Below are positions 48,066-57,951 of a stretch of DNA of 64,000 nucleotides, in pieces. Within the stretch, counting starts at the first letter, position 1; every line of letters starts with the position of its first letter. The notes beneath the pieces were generated by a model. That model was given only the letters and a program-made list of their open reading frames with translations. It was not told the origin of the DNA and did not search any database. Origin of the DNA: Erodium maritimum (lineage: Eukaryota > Streptophyta > Magnoliopsida > Geraniales > Geraniaceae); the NCBI GenBank assembly GCA_963921825.1, contig OY997589.1, forward strand, positions 55,344,959 to 55,408,958. The letters are read 5' to 3'. The translations under genes and the position numbers were made by a program.

Positions 48066-51000
48066 TGTAAGAACCACTCCCGCTCAACGCCAGTCACATC
48101 GGTGAAAAACAGGAAAATTTAAAATTTTGGGACAGACACCTAAATGAACCTAAATTTGACCCCTAGGGTCATATCGGACGTAAGTTGACCCCGATATCGA
48201 CCAAAGTGACTTTCTGGGGGACTCAAGGCAACTTTTTGACCAATTTGGGAAAGGTTGACTTTATGCCGGAAAAGTAAACCGAGCGACGTTTTGGTCCGTT
48301 CGCGGCCCGTTTTGGATCCAAAAAGCTTAGTCGTCGTTACAGCGGTCTTAGTTGGGCCGTTTCCTTGCAGCGCGTGAAATTTCGTAATTTCTCTGAAAAT
48401 GGACCCGTTCGGGGCCCGAGACGGCCGAATTTCGTGAATCTGACTGAAAAATATCTAGAAAGATATTCTTCTAAGCAGTGGGATCCACTTGACACTTGTC
48501 ACACATTTTGGTGGTTGGTTTTTAAAATAAAGAAAAGGAAAGGGGAATCGTAGTTTGGTAAATATGAGATGTAGTTGGTATTTTGAACAAATAAAGAGAA
48601 GAAAGGTAAGGTGTGGTCTCGACAAAACAGAAAGAAAAAAAAAGAGAGAGAGAGAAGAGAGAGAAAGGGAAGGAGAGAAAGAAGAGAGAAGTTGGGTTTT
48701 TGGTGATTTCCCGACGATCCGACCGACCGATCGACTCAACGACTGGGGATTCGAACTCCCCTCGTCATTCCCTAGGGTGAGAACCCATTCTTTTCTCGTT
48801 TTGGCACGTTTGAAAATTAGGGTTTGAGTTTAAACGAGTCAAATATGGTTGGGTTTTGTTTAAGATTGGTTTAAAGATGAATGATTGAGGTTTGGGGATC
48901 GTTAGGAATGTTTTGGGGCGAAAAGGAAAATTTTCCTTTGGGGCCGTGGGGGGCGCACTTGCCCGTGCCTCAGGTTTTTCGTGTTCGGTTGGTTTTGGAC
49001 GGTCCCCGAATCGATAATTCACACCCGGAACGAATTATGGGACTAAATTGTGGAAATTGGAAATTTCGGGTTTAGAAACTATAAACGCGAATTAAATCGC
49101 TCGGAAGTCAGAAATTGATTCCGTCGATTGCATTGGAACCCTTGAATTATTTTAGGATCGTAGAAACAAAAACGGGAATTTTCGGAGCCCCGGAATGGCG
49201 TTTTCCAATCCCAGGCAGATTCGCCGAGTCGGGCGAATCGGGCCTTTCCGGGCCCATTATTGACAATGTCGAGTAATTGGGAAGTTTGGGAGTGATCGGC
49301 ATTGTCGGGGTTGCGTTCGAGCGTTAAGTTCATTAAATTCGGGTTTCGCCTTCTTATTTAAAAAGTGTGTTAATTGTAATCATTGTAGACCGTGTCACCG
49401 ACCGTGGAAAGAGGAGAGTAAGCGGGTAATTCTGGAGCACGCCGGAGCTTGGGCGTGGACTTTTGGGAAAGCTTTACGAGGTAGGGAAAAGTAGCCGGAT
49501 CTCGGCCTTGACTAGGAAAAGTTAACAGTAGAAATGCATGTGACACTTGGGTGTCGTGGGATAGGTAAGTTTATCGAATAAGAAAGGCAGGCGACACTGG
49601 GTGGTGTCGTATGATACGTGAACGTATCGAACAATAGAAAGGCATGTGACACTTAGTAGTGTCGTAGGGTAAGTGAACTTATCAAACATTAGAAATACTG
49701 GAGGCATTTGGTTGTGCCCGGAGGTTGATTGAATTGTTTGTGTGTCTTGGGTGGCCATGAGTGCCCGTGGGGAGTTGAACCCGTATTTTACTGTTTGTGT
49801 GTCTTTGGTGGCCATGAGTGCCCGTGAGGAGTTGAACCCGTATTTTACTGTTTGTGTGTCTTGGGTGGCCATGAGTGCCCGTGGGGAGTTGAACCCGTAT
49901 TTTACTGTTTGTGTGTCTTGGGTGGCCATGAGTGCCTGTGGGGAGTTGAACCCGTGTTTTACTGTTTGTGTGTCGTGGGTGGTCAGGAGTGTCGTTGGGG
50001 TGTTGAACCCGTGTATTACTGTTGGGGTGTCGTGGGTGGCCATGAGTGTTGTTGTGGTGTTGAACCCGTGTATTACTGTTGGTGTGTCGTGGGTGGCCAT
50101 GAGTGCCGTTGGGGTGTTGAACCCGTGTTTTACTGTTTGTGTGTCGTGGGTGGCCAGTAGTGCCCGTGGGGAGTTGAACCCGTGTTTTACTGTTTGTGTG
50201 TCGTGGGTGGTCAGGTGTGTCTTTGGGGTGTTGACCCGTGTATTACTGTTGGTGTGTCGTGGGTGGCCATGAGTGCCTTTGGGGTGTTGACCCGTGTACT
50301 ACTGTTGGTGTGTCGTGGGTGGCCATGTGTGCCTTTGGGGTGTTAACCCGTGTATTACTGTTGGTTTTTCGTGGGTGGTCATGAGTGCCTTTGGGGTGTT
50401 GAACCTTGGGTGTTGATTGTGATTGCCTGAGGTTGGGGGCCCGCCTGACAATAAAGGGGTCCTGTGGTCGCGCGCGTGGGGGTTGGCTAGCCTTCCGACT
50501 AACCATCAGTAAAGTTGTGCATTCTTCTGCCTGAGGTTGGGAGCCCGCCTGACAATAAAGGGGTTCTGTGGTCGCGCGCGTGGGGGTTGGCTAGCCTTCC
50601 GGGTTAACCACCGGTAAAGTTATGCATTCTTTGGCGATGGAGGGCGGCTCCCCTTCCGACCAACTATCGGAAAAGTATTGCGGCATATATCGCTAACATG
50701 TGGACCGCCTGGCCCGACAGAGATCGGGGAAAGTTGCGTGGGGCAGGCTCGAGCCCAGCCGGTTAGCAACCGACACTGAGCAGCTGGAGTGCGATCCTTT
50801 GTGATCTTGTTTGCCGTGTGCGATCCTTTGTGATCTTGGGTGTTGCGTGGTTATTTTTCGCGTTTTGGGTTGAGGTCGTAACCGTTGTGTCGGGTCTACA
50901 TTACGCGTCCGGGTTTGAGTCGGTTGGGGAAAGTAATAGTTTTCGTGTGACAGTCGGGTTACTTGAGTTTGGGGATAATAGTCCCCGGTGTTTGGGTTGT

Positions 51001-51353
51001 TGTTGTCATTTCTGACATTTTCTGTTAAGTATGTCGTAGTCAGTCTGTTATCCGTGGTGGTGAGCGAACGCTCACCCCTAGCTGCTTTTCCTACAGGTAC
51101 TGGTCGCGAGGCGGACTAGGGGATCTCTCGAAGCTTGAAGAGTTGGGAGCGAGAGTCCTGGATTTTGAGGGTTTAGCGACGTACGCTTTGTTTATTTTGT
51201 CCGCTTGTTTTGGACGTACTTTTAAGTTGTAAAAGATTATTTTGATTAACTAAATGGTGATTTTAAGCGGTTTACTTATAAGGGTTTGAAAATTGTTTTA
51301 TTGTTTCACCGTTCGCGTTCCGGGTTCGGTTCTACCGAATTTGAGGCGTGACA
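48066..51353 (+). repeat. Gypsy-C LTR2
   Basis: 3288 bp, TGTAAGAACC to GAGGCGTGACA. 406 bp longer than LTR1, equal to seven 58-bp repeat units. Confidence 0.88.
49738..50415. repeat. 58-bp tandem repeat x 12 in Gypsy-C LTR2
   Basis: Same unit as in LTR1. The first unit and the last four align to the five of LTR1; the seven between have no partner there. A long apparent minus-strand ORF (repeats of HGFNSPRALMATQDTQTVK) is an effect of the array. Confidence 0.85.
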
Positions 51354-51358
51354 ACCCA

Positions 51359-51936
51359 TTTATGTTTTATGTGCTTCATGGTTGTAAAATTAAGGTTTTA
51401 AGCCTATTTTTGTAAGTGTTTTTCCCCTTGTTGTGATCTTCCCGTCCGAGCTTTAAGTTGGGAAAATTTGGATTCTGACCCTCTTGATCGAGGCTGAGGC
51501 TTGTCTCAGACCACTTTGTTTAATTTATGTTCCTTCCGAAATGTTTATTCTGTGATCTTGAGAGGTAACAGATAGGTAGTACTCTCGTCCTGCAATTTAC
51601 TTCAAAATGTTGGGTTAATAAACCTTCTTTTGCTGATAAAAAAGTATTCAAAACCTCATAAATCAACAAAAACACAGAGATTTCTAGTGGATTATTCCTA
51701 AAATTTCGATTGAAGCCGGACTTTCTTCTCTATTTGATAAAAAATGGTATTCTACTTATAAAGTGGAGAGATTATGCTCATCAAAATTTGCATCCTAAAT
51801 TCCATCCTCAAAAAATGGTAATAATTCTTTATTAGTCATTTCAACGTAGAGATCGTAATGAGGCTGTGTTTGTTAGGACATATGTGATCCCTTTTATACT
51901 TTGTAGAACAAGCATAACACATACCATTTTTAGTAT
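51359..51936. other. Unassigned DNA, second part
   Basis: Continues the sequence cut at 42521. No ORF of note. GGGTTAATAAACCTTCTTTTGC followed by an A-rich stretch (about 51610-51650) resembles the 3' end of plant LINEs, but no LINE coding domain is seen, so this is only a suggestion. Confidence 0.4.
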
Positions 51937-51945
51937 TTTCTTCAA

Positions 51946-52249
51946 GGGTTAATTACCTTTAATACCCTTAATGTATTGGTAACACACTTTTAGTACCCCT
52001 TACGTATTGGTAACACACCGGACAAAATTTTGGTCAAGTTTACACCATTTTGATGATCTGATACCAATTCACACGGCTTGTAATTGTTCTGTTACCAATA
52101 CATAAAAGGTATTAAATGATATGTGACCAATTCACAAAGGGTACTAAAGGTGAGTCACCAAAACGCAAGGACTCTTATAGAACATTATAAAATTGTGGGG
52201 TACTAAAGGTGTGTTACCTATTCAAAAGGGGGAAAAAGGTAATTAACCC
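51946..52249. mobile_element. MULE-type MITE, 304 bp, 9-bp TSD
   Basis: Inverted ends GGGTTAATTACCTTT... and ...AAAGGTAATTAACCC. Similarity of the two arms extends for roughly 40 bases (both reach GGTAACACAC). Flanked by a perfect TTTCTTCAA at 51937-51945 and 52250-52258. A 9-bp duplication is the hallmark of Mutator-like transposons. No ORF, so it is non-autonomous and would be moved by a MULE transposase in trans. The middle holds a repeated ATTGGTAACACAC motif. Confidence 0.85.
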
Positions 52250-52262
52250 TTTCTTCAATGCT

Positions 52263-53218
52263 TGATATAGACATAAATTACATCGGTTTTTGATGATGTG
52301 TCATAAGCGGAACCGTGACAGCACCCAGAACCGTGAGAGGAACCGTGACGCGTTCATAACCAGTTTTCCAGATCCAATTTTAAGAGGGGGAAAAAGGAAA
52401 ATTTCCTCTTACCAAGTCCGGTTTTGGGGAGAAAATGACCACCTTAAGTCCTATAAATAGGGGGAGCTAAGCTAGAGAGATATACATTTTTTTTGGCATA
52501 ACCCTAGAGTAGCTAAAACTCCATATTCTAGGGTTAGGGAGGATTAGAAGTTTGCATGATGTTGTGGAAGTTGAATCTAGGTTAGGGTTTATTATTGATT
52601 TACTCTTAATGTTCTATCTCCCTTGTAGGTGTGATAGATGATGGGAATTATGGTCTAATACTCGTGAGATGAGGATCTTAATTAGTCTTGAATCAATAAT
52701 AAGTTGGGCTTAAACATAAATTGTGGATAGTTAGGTTAACACAATTGCAATAGCCATAGTTTTATCTGCAAAGCTAGAAATTATCAAGGAACGTCGTGCT
52801 TTGGATCTTCATATATTTATAATCTTAGAGAAATAGGTGATTAGATTCCATTAGTGTCAAAACATAAAAGTTAAGACTAACTTAGAGATAATTCATTACC
52901 CTTATAATAGTCAAACTTCACAGTAATTATTGTTATTCAATATGTGGTAATAATCTTTATGAACCCAACCCTGAATTGATTTTTCTTTGATTCAAAACTC
53001 ATCTGATTTTCCTGACTACTTGCCTTAATTATTTGTTTACATTACATGTTTTAAAATCAAAAGCCATATTTTAACGAAACAGTTTAATAACGACTCTAAA
53101 TAGAAATTATTTGTCTTATGCTCCTTTGGGTTTGATAACTCGGAACTAAAAATTTCGAATACAAATTTTCGATCAGTACGCTTAACGTGCTTTTATGTGC
53201 TAAAACCACAAGGCATCA
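52263..53218 (+). repeat. 5' LTR of the Tat/Athila-like element
   Basis: About 956 bp, TGATATAGACAT to AAGGCATCA. Start and end align with the solo LTR at 13647-15027. Holds GTGACGG-type motifs at 52311-52345 and a TATA box. Confidence 0.65.
52452..52459 (+). promoter_or_regulatory. TATA box of the Tat/Athila-like LTR
   Basis: GTCCTATAAATAGGGGG is a good plant TATA context in the first quarter of the LTR, followed by a likely untranslated leader. Confidence 0.6.
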
Positions 53219-53224
53219 AGTTAA

Positions 53225-53243
53225 TGCTGCCGTTGCCGGGGAG
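53225..53243 (+). other. Primer binding site of Tat/Athila type
   Basis: TGCTGCCGTTGCCGGGGAG, six bases after the LTR, matches the TGGCGCCGTTGCCGGGGA primer site of Tat/Athila elements with few changes. Confidence 0.75.
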
Positions 53244-53334
53244 AAATTAATGTAACCTTTTTTATATGTATTGTATTACAACTGCTTCATTTTTTATATA
53301 GATTTTTAGTCGATTCTTTGCAATATAACTTTTT

Positions 53335-53607
53335 ATGGAGAATTGGTTTTATAATAATGTGTATTGTGATATATGTGGAGCTAATGATCATTTCAATTAC
53401 AATTATGAGTTTCATGTTCGTTCAAGCGCCTGTAGTCAAAATTGGGGAGACGCTTCCTCTTTTGAGCAAGGTTATCATGTGGAACCACAATTTCCTTATG
53501 ACGAGTTGTCGAAACTTTTCCGTTTTATCTTGAACCAACTATTGGAGAAGGAGAAGAAAGACAATGCGCATATTCGAGAAATGTATCAACGACTCCAAAA
53601 ACAGTAG
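53335..53607 (+). CDS. Small gag-like zinc-knuckle ORF in the Tat/Athila-like element
   Basis: 90 residues, MENWFYNNVYCDICGANDHF..., with one zinc-knuckle-like cluster (CDICGANDHFNYNY; the last ligand is unclear) near residue 10, aromatic-rich middle, and a helical charged C-terminus (LNQLLEKEKKDNAHIREMYQRLQKQ) that could form a coiled coil. Similar CDLCG...H...YNC segments are known at the C-terminal side of gag-like proteins of short plant gypsy elements. Likely RNA binding if it was ever used. The start is the first ATG after the primer site in this frame. Fossil context. Confidence 0.5.
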   Translation: MENWFYNNVYCDICGANDHFNYNYEFHVRSSACSQNWGDASSFEQGYHVEPQFPYDELSKLFRFILNQLLEKEKKDNAHIREMYQRLQKQ

Positions 53608-54673
53608 GATCATGTGAATGATCTCATGCAAGTGATGAATGAGATAGTTCTGCATAGTCAAGAAATTGACATTGATGATAATCATTCCGAGTACTTATGT
53701 GACACAACGAAGCAAGAAACTCATGATTCAACCATGAGTTTAGAGATAAATGCTGAATGTGAGGTATAGAATTCCTATCCATCTTGTATAATCTCAATTC
53801 CATCTCCATATAGTTTTGATGTATTGAATTTTGTAAATATAAATAATGATTGCGTAGTTGTAGAAAAGAGTTCACAAACTCTTGTTGAGCCAAATCTTCC
53901 CATAGCATCTAGAGTTGCCCGACTGATCTATTAGATATCCAAGGGGTATTATGGAAGATGCTTTCAAGAGAGGAGATGTGTATGAATCTCCCATTGATTT
54001 TATTTTGCTAGACATCAAGCATGATGTCGAAATTCCTTTAGTGTGAGAGATTCATATTTGGATTTTAACAAATAAACTCTATACGTTCAACATATACCAT
54101 TGGTTTTTAAATTTAATATTGAGCATAGAGTTGTTGATATTAAACATGAATTTTTTGACACATTTGCTAGTCTTCAATCCCTGTTGTGAACTATTTTTCT
54201 ATTTCGGTAGATACTATTGACCCTTGTTGGCAGGTGCATTTCTGCTTCATGGGATTCATATCCCTATCAAGTTGTGCCAAGATGAATTTGATCACAATTA
54301 TTTTGTTAAGGCAAGCTTGACGAAATTGGCCTTGAGTTTGAAGTTCTTACAAAACTCAAGGTAGAAGTTCTTATGCTACATTGTGTTGCTTCTCCCGCCT
54401 TCACATCCATTCTCGAAGAGGAGGAGGTAATGGAAGTATGATATTTTTGGGAGGCCTCCTGATTAAACCTCCTACCCGTCAAGCTAATGACAATAAATAA
54501 ATGCGCTTGTTGGGAGGCAACTCAATATCCCTACCCCTATTTGTTGTGTATATGTTATGTCTCACTCTTATTTTTTGACAATCTGTGCAAGTTGGTGATA
54601 CAAGATGAAAGCGTGAGAATTAAGGTTGTATTTGTTGGCGCCGAGTTCTTGTGAACTCACTTGGGAGAAGTAG
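53608..54673 (+). other. AT-rich internal stretch of the Tat/Athila-like element
   Basis: About 1 kb with only short open stretches on either strand and no domain recognised. Contains the GCGCTTGTTGGGAGGCAAC motif. AGTAG at 54669-54673 is the likely left target duplication of Gypsy-D. Confidence 0.5.
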
Positions 54674-55199
54674 TGTAATAACCACTCCCGGTCAACGCCA
54701 GTCAAATCTGCGAAAAACAGGAAAATTTAAATTTTGTGAGCAGACACTGAATTGAACCGCAATTGGACCCCGAGGGTCATGCCGGACTTAAGTTGACCCC
54801 GTTATCGACCAAAATGAGTTCCAGGGGACTCAGGGCAACTTTCTGATCAATTTGGGAAATGTTGACTTTTCGCTGGAAAAGTCAACCGAGCGACGTTTTG
54901 GTCCATTCGAGGACCGTTTTGGATCCAAAAAGCTTAGCCGTCGTCGCAGCGATCTTAGTTGATCCATTTCCTTGTAGCCCGCGAAGTTTCATAATTTTTT
55001 GGAAAAAGTGCCCGTTCGGGGCCCGAAACGTCCGATTTTCGCGAATCTGATTGGAAAATATCTTCTAGATATTTTCCCAAAAAGGTGTGGGACCCAACTT
55101 GCCACTTGTCAAGCAAGTGGTGGTGTTAGGTGTGGGACAAGACAAGGAAGACTACTTTAGGTGTTAGTTTGTAATTAAGTACTAGTTTGATGTTTTTTT

Positions 55200-55208
55200 T
55201 ATAAATAA
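55200..55208 (+). promoter_or_regulatory. Possible TATA box of Gypsy-D LTR
   Basis: TTTTTATAAATAAAAC, about 215 bases before the first splice-donor-like site. Other copies of the family have only AT-rich sequence here, so the call is tentative. Confidence 0.4.
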
Positions 55209-56499
55209 AACAAAAGGGAAGAATGAGTACACGTCCATACAATGTAAAAAGGGAAAAGAAAATGGAAAAAGAGAGTTAGTTTTTAGAGAGAGAAGGAGAA
55301 GGAGAAGAAGAGAGAAAAGAGAAGGAGTTGGGGTTTGTGGTCACTATTCACGAGCATCGAGCCATGGGTTTGTCTCAACGATAGTAGATTCGAGCTCACA
55401 TCGTCTTCCTCTACGGTAAGAACCTAACCGATTTTCATTTTGGAACGTTTGAATTTTATGGCTTGAGTTTAAACGGTTTGATTAAGGTTGGGTTTTGTTT
55501 AAGATTGATTTAAAGATGAATGGTTGAGGTTAGGGGTTCGTTAGGAACGTTTTGGGGCGAAAAGGAAATTTTCCTAATTGTGGCCGGGTGGGGCCCACGT
55601 TCCCGAGTATCGGGTTTTCGTGTTCGGGTGGTTTAGGACGATCCCCAAGTAGTTAATCCACACCCGGATCGGAATTTGGAATTAAATTGTGAAAGTTGGA
55701 ATTTCGGGTTTAGAAACTTTAAACGTCAATTAAATGACTCGGAAGTCGGAATTCGATTCGGGCAAGTACATTGGGTTCCTTGAATTATTCTAAGACCGTA
55801 GAAACGAAAACGGGAATTTTTGGAGCCCCGGAAGGGCATTTCCAAAACCCGGGCAGATTCGCCATGTCGGGCGAATCGGGCCTTTACGGGTCCTTTATCG
55901 ACAATGTCGAGTAATCGGGAAGTTTGGGAGTGATCGACATTGTCGGGGTTACGTTTGGGCGTTAAGTTTATCGAATTTCAGTTTATTCCTGCGAGTTTAA
56001 AGGTGCCTTGAAATTATGTTCTTTTAGGTCGTGCTGCGGATCGAGGCAAAGGGAAGCTAGGCGAGTGACTGAGATCACGCCGGGGCTTATTTGGGCACTC
56101 TTGGAGAACACGCACGAGGTAGGGAAAAGTAGCCGGATCTCGGCCCTGACTGGGGAAAGTTAACAGTAGAATTGCATGTGACACCGGGGTGTCGTGGGTT
56201 GAGTAGGTTATTTAATTATTAGAAAAGCATGATACGGGATTGTAGCGTTTATTAGAAAAACATGTTACGGGAACTTAGTAATTATTGGAAAGGCATGTGA
56301 CACTTAGTAGTGTCGTAGGAGCAGAGAACTTAGCGTAATTGATTTACTGGAGGCATATGACCATGCCCGGAGGTTGTTTGTGAACTTATCGATATTAGGA
56401 GTACTGGAGGCATATGACCATGCCCGGAGGTTGATTGTGAAACTGTTGATATTAGGACTGTTGGAGGCTTGGGTTAAGCCGGAGGTTGATTGTTTATTT

Positions 56500-56980
56500 T
56501 GGCGTCTTGGGTGGCCTTGAGAGCCCGTGTATTATTATTGTTGAGTCTTGGGTGGCCTTGAGAGCCCGTGTTATTATTCGTGTTTGGGTGGCCATGAGAG
56601 CCCGTACTTTACTGTTGGTGTTTAGCTGGCTTACGAGTTAGAGTCTCGGTAAGTTGCAAGCGTGTTATTTATTGTTGAGTTTGGGTGGCCTTGAGAGCCC
56701 GTGTTATTTATTGTTGAGTTGGGTGGCCTTGAGAGCCCGTGTTATTTATTGTTGAGTTTGGGTGGCCTTGAGAGCCCGTGTATTTAAATTGGTATCTTGG
56801 GTGGCCATGAGTGCCCGTGTCTTACTATTGATGTTTTGGGGTGGCCGTGAGTGCCGTGGGGTTGTTGAACCCGAGTCTTGACCGTTGGTGTGTCTTGAGT
56901 GGCAGTGAGTGCCCGTGGGGTTGTTGAACCCGAGTCTTGATTGTTGAGGTGTTTTGAGTGGCCTTGAGTGACTGTGTGAT
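56500..56980. repeat. Degenerate tandem repeats in Gypsy-D LTR
   Basis: About ten units of 35-60 bp sharing TTGGGTGGCC(T/A)TGAG(A/T)GCCCGTG; the same core is seen in the arrays of Gypsy-C and Gypsy-E. Confidence 0.75.
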
Positions 56981-57021
56981 TGAACTTGCATGTGATTGTG
57001 ATTGTGGTTACCTGAAGTTGT

Positions 57022-57357
57022 GAGTTCTAAAGGTCGACAGCCTGATCCGACTTAGTGTCGATGAATTGCGAGTTCTAAAGGTCGACAGCCTGATCCGACT
57101 TAGTGTCGATGAATTGCGAGTTCTAAAGGTCGACAGCCTGATCCGACTTAGTGTCGATGAATTGCGAGTTCTAAAGGTCGACAGCCTGATCCGACTTAGT
57201 GTCGATGAATTGCGAGTTCTAAAGGTCGACAGCCTGATCCGACTTAGTGTCGATGAATTGCGAGTTCTAAAGGTCGACAGCCTGATCCGACTTAGTGTCG
57301 ATGAATTGCGAGTTCTAAAGGTCGACAGCCTGATCCGACTTCGTGTCGAGGAATTGC
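57022..57357. repeat. 48-bp minisatellite x 7 in Gypsy-D LTR
   Basis: Seven head-to-tail units starting GAGTTCTAAAGGTCGACAGC; the first six are identical by eye and only the last differs slightly. Since 48 is a multiple of three, one frame stays open across the array (16-residue repeat VLKVDSLIRLSVDELR). It lies in the intron-like interval and has no gene context, so I do not call it coding. Confidence 0.93.
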
Positions 57358-57939
57358 GATAGGTCGATCCCTGACCTGATTGAGATTGGTTACTGAGCAG
57401 CTGGTGTGCGATCCTTTGTGATCTTGTTTGGCGTTGTGTAGTCTTTCTGTCGTGTCCTTGGAGGAGGTCGTCGATAGTTGTGTCGGGTCTACGTGGTGTT
57501 ATCGAGTGTTGGGTCTGTTGAGGAAAGTAACGGGTTGTGGGTCAGTTGGGTACTTGAGTTGGGGACTGTAGTCCCGGTGTTGGGTTTGGTTTTAGTGTTA
57601 CTGGCTTTTCTGCTAATTATGCCGTAGTCAGTCTGTTATCCGCGGTGGTGAGCGAACGCTCACCCCTAGCTGCTTTTCCTACAGGTATCGCTCGTAGGCT
57701 GGACTAGGTGAGCTTCTGAAGCTTGAAGAGCTTAAAGCGGGTTTCTGGGAGTTTTGAGTCTAGCGACGGATACCTTGTTTTTAGTCCACTTGTTGGGACG
57801 TGTTTTAAACTGTATTTATTATTTTGTTGAACAAATGGTACTTTTAAAGTGTTTAATGAAAACAGGTTTTCAAGTGTTTCTATGTTTTAAAATGTTCGCG
57901 TCCCTAGTTCGGTTTTACTGAAATTGGGGCGTGACAGCT

Positions 57940-57951
57940 TGGTATCAGAGC
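57940..57951 (+). other. Gypsy-D primer binding site
   Basis: TGGTATCAGAGC, three bases after the LTR. Confidence 0.85.

Larger units (their letters stand above)
42527..51353 (+). mobile_element. Gypsy-C: two-LTR Ty3/gypsy chromovirus-like element, TSD ACCCA
   Basis: 8.8 kb, flanked by ACCCA at 42522-42526 and 51354-51358. LTR1 42527-45408, primer site 45412, internal 45409-48065, purine tract, LTR2 48066-51353. Only 2.66 kb of internal sequence: leader, protease-region remnant and integrase C-terminal/chromodomain-like remnant. No gag and almost no RT is recognised, so this copy depended on others to move. Long LTRs and a chromodomain-like end suggest the Tekay/Del clade. The LTRs differ by a few percent by eye. 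Broken. Confidence 0.88.
52263..54673 (+). mobile_element. Tat/Athila-like Ty3/gypsy element, 5' part, cut by Gypsy-D
   Basis: LTR 52263-53218, then a primer site of the GCCGTTGCCGGGGA type used by Tat/Athila elements, a short zinc-knuckle ORF and AT-rich sequence with the GCGCTTGTTGGGAGGCAAC motif common in such elements (about 54502-54522). No protease, RT or integrase before Gypsy-D. It may be a small gag-only (TR-GAG-like) element or an old remnant. Remainder, if any, lies beyond Gypsy-D outside the window. Broken. Confidence 0.65.
55416..57684 (+). other. Splice-like signals in Gypsy-D LTR
   Basis: Donor CTACG|GTAAGAACC at 55416, acceptor TTCTTTTAG|GTC ending at 56027 (interval 612 bp, as in C), a 91-bp block to CACGAG|GTAGGG (donor at 56119), acceptor TTTTCCTACAG|GTA ending at 57684 (interval 1566 bp). 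Hairpin GGTGAGCGAACGCTCACC lies just before the final tract. Confidence 0.48.
54674..57936 (+). repeat. Gypsy-D 5' LTR
   Basis: 3263 bp, TGTAATAACCACTC to GGGGCGTGACA. Includes a TATAAATAAAA box near 55200, CTTGGGTGGCC(A/T)TGAGAGCCCG units (56500-56980) and the 48-bp minisatellite at 57022. Confidence 0.86.

Noticed and set aside
49522-50272. Long overlapping ORFs on both strands with repeated WVAMSARGELNPYF or HGFNSPRALMATQDT wording
   Set aside because: Both strands are open at once over the 58-bp array, which is what a tandem repeat lacking stops would give. The same effect is seen at 10071-10398 in Gypsy-E.
57022-57357. Possible CRISPR-like array
   Set aside because: The units are contiguous without unique spacers and the setting is a plant retroelement.
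57066-57362. 98-codon open frame with a 16-residue repeat
   Set aside because: It exists only because the minisatellite unit is 48 bp long. It lies inside an LTR, with no relative and no other sign of coding.
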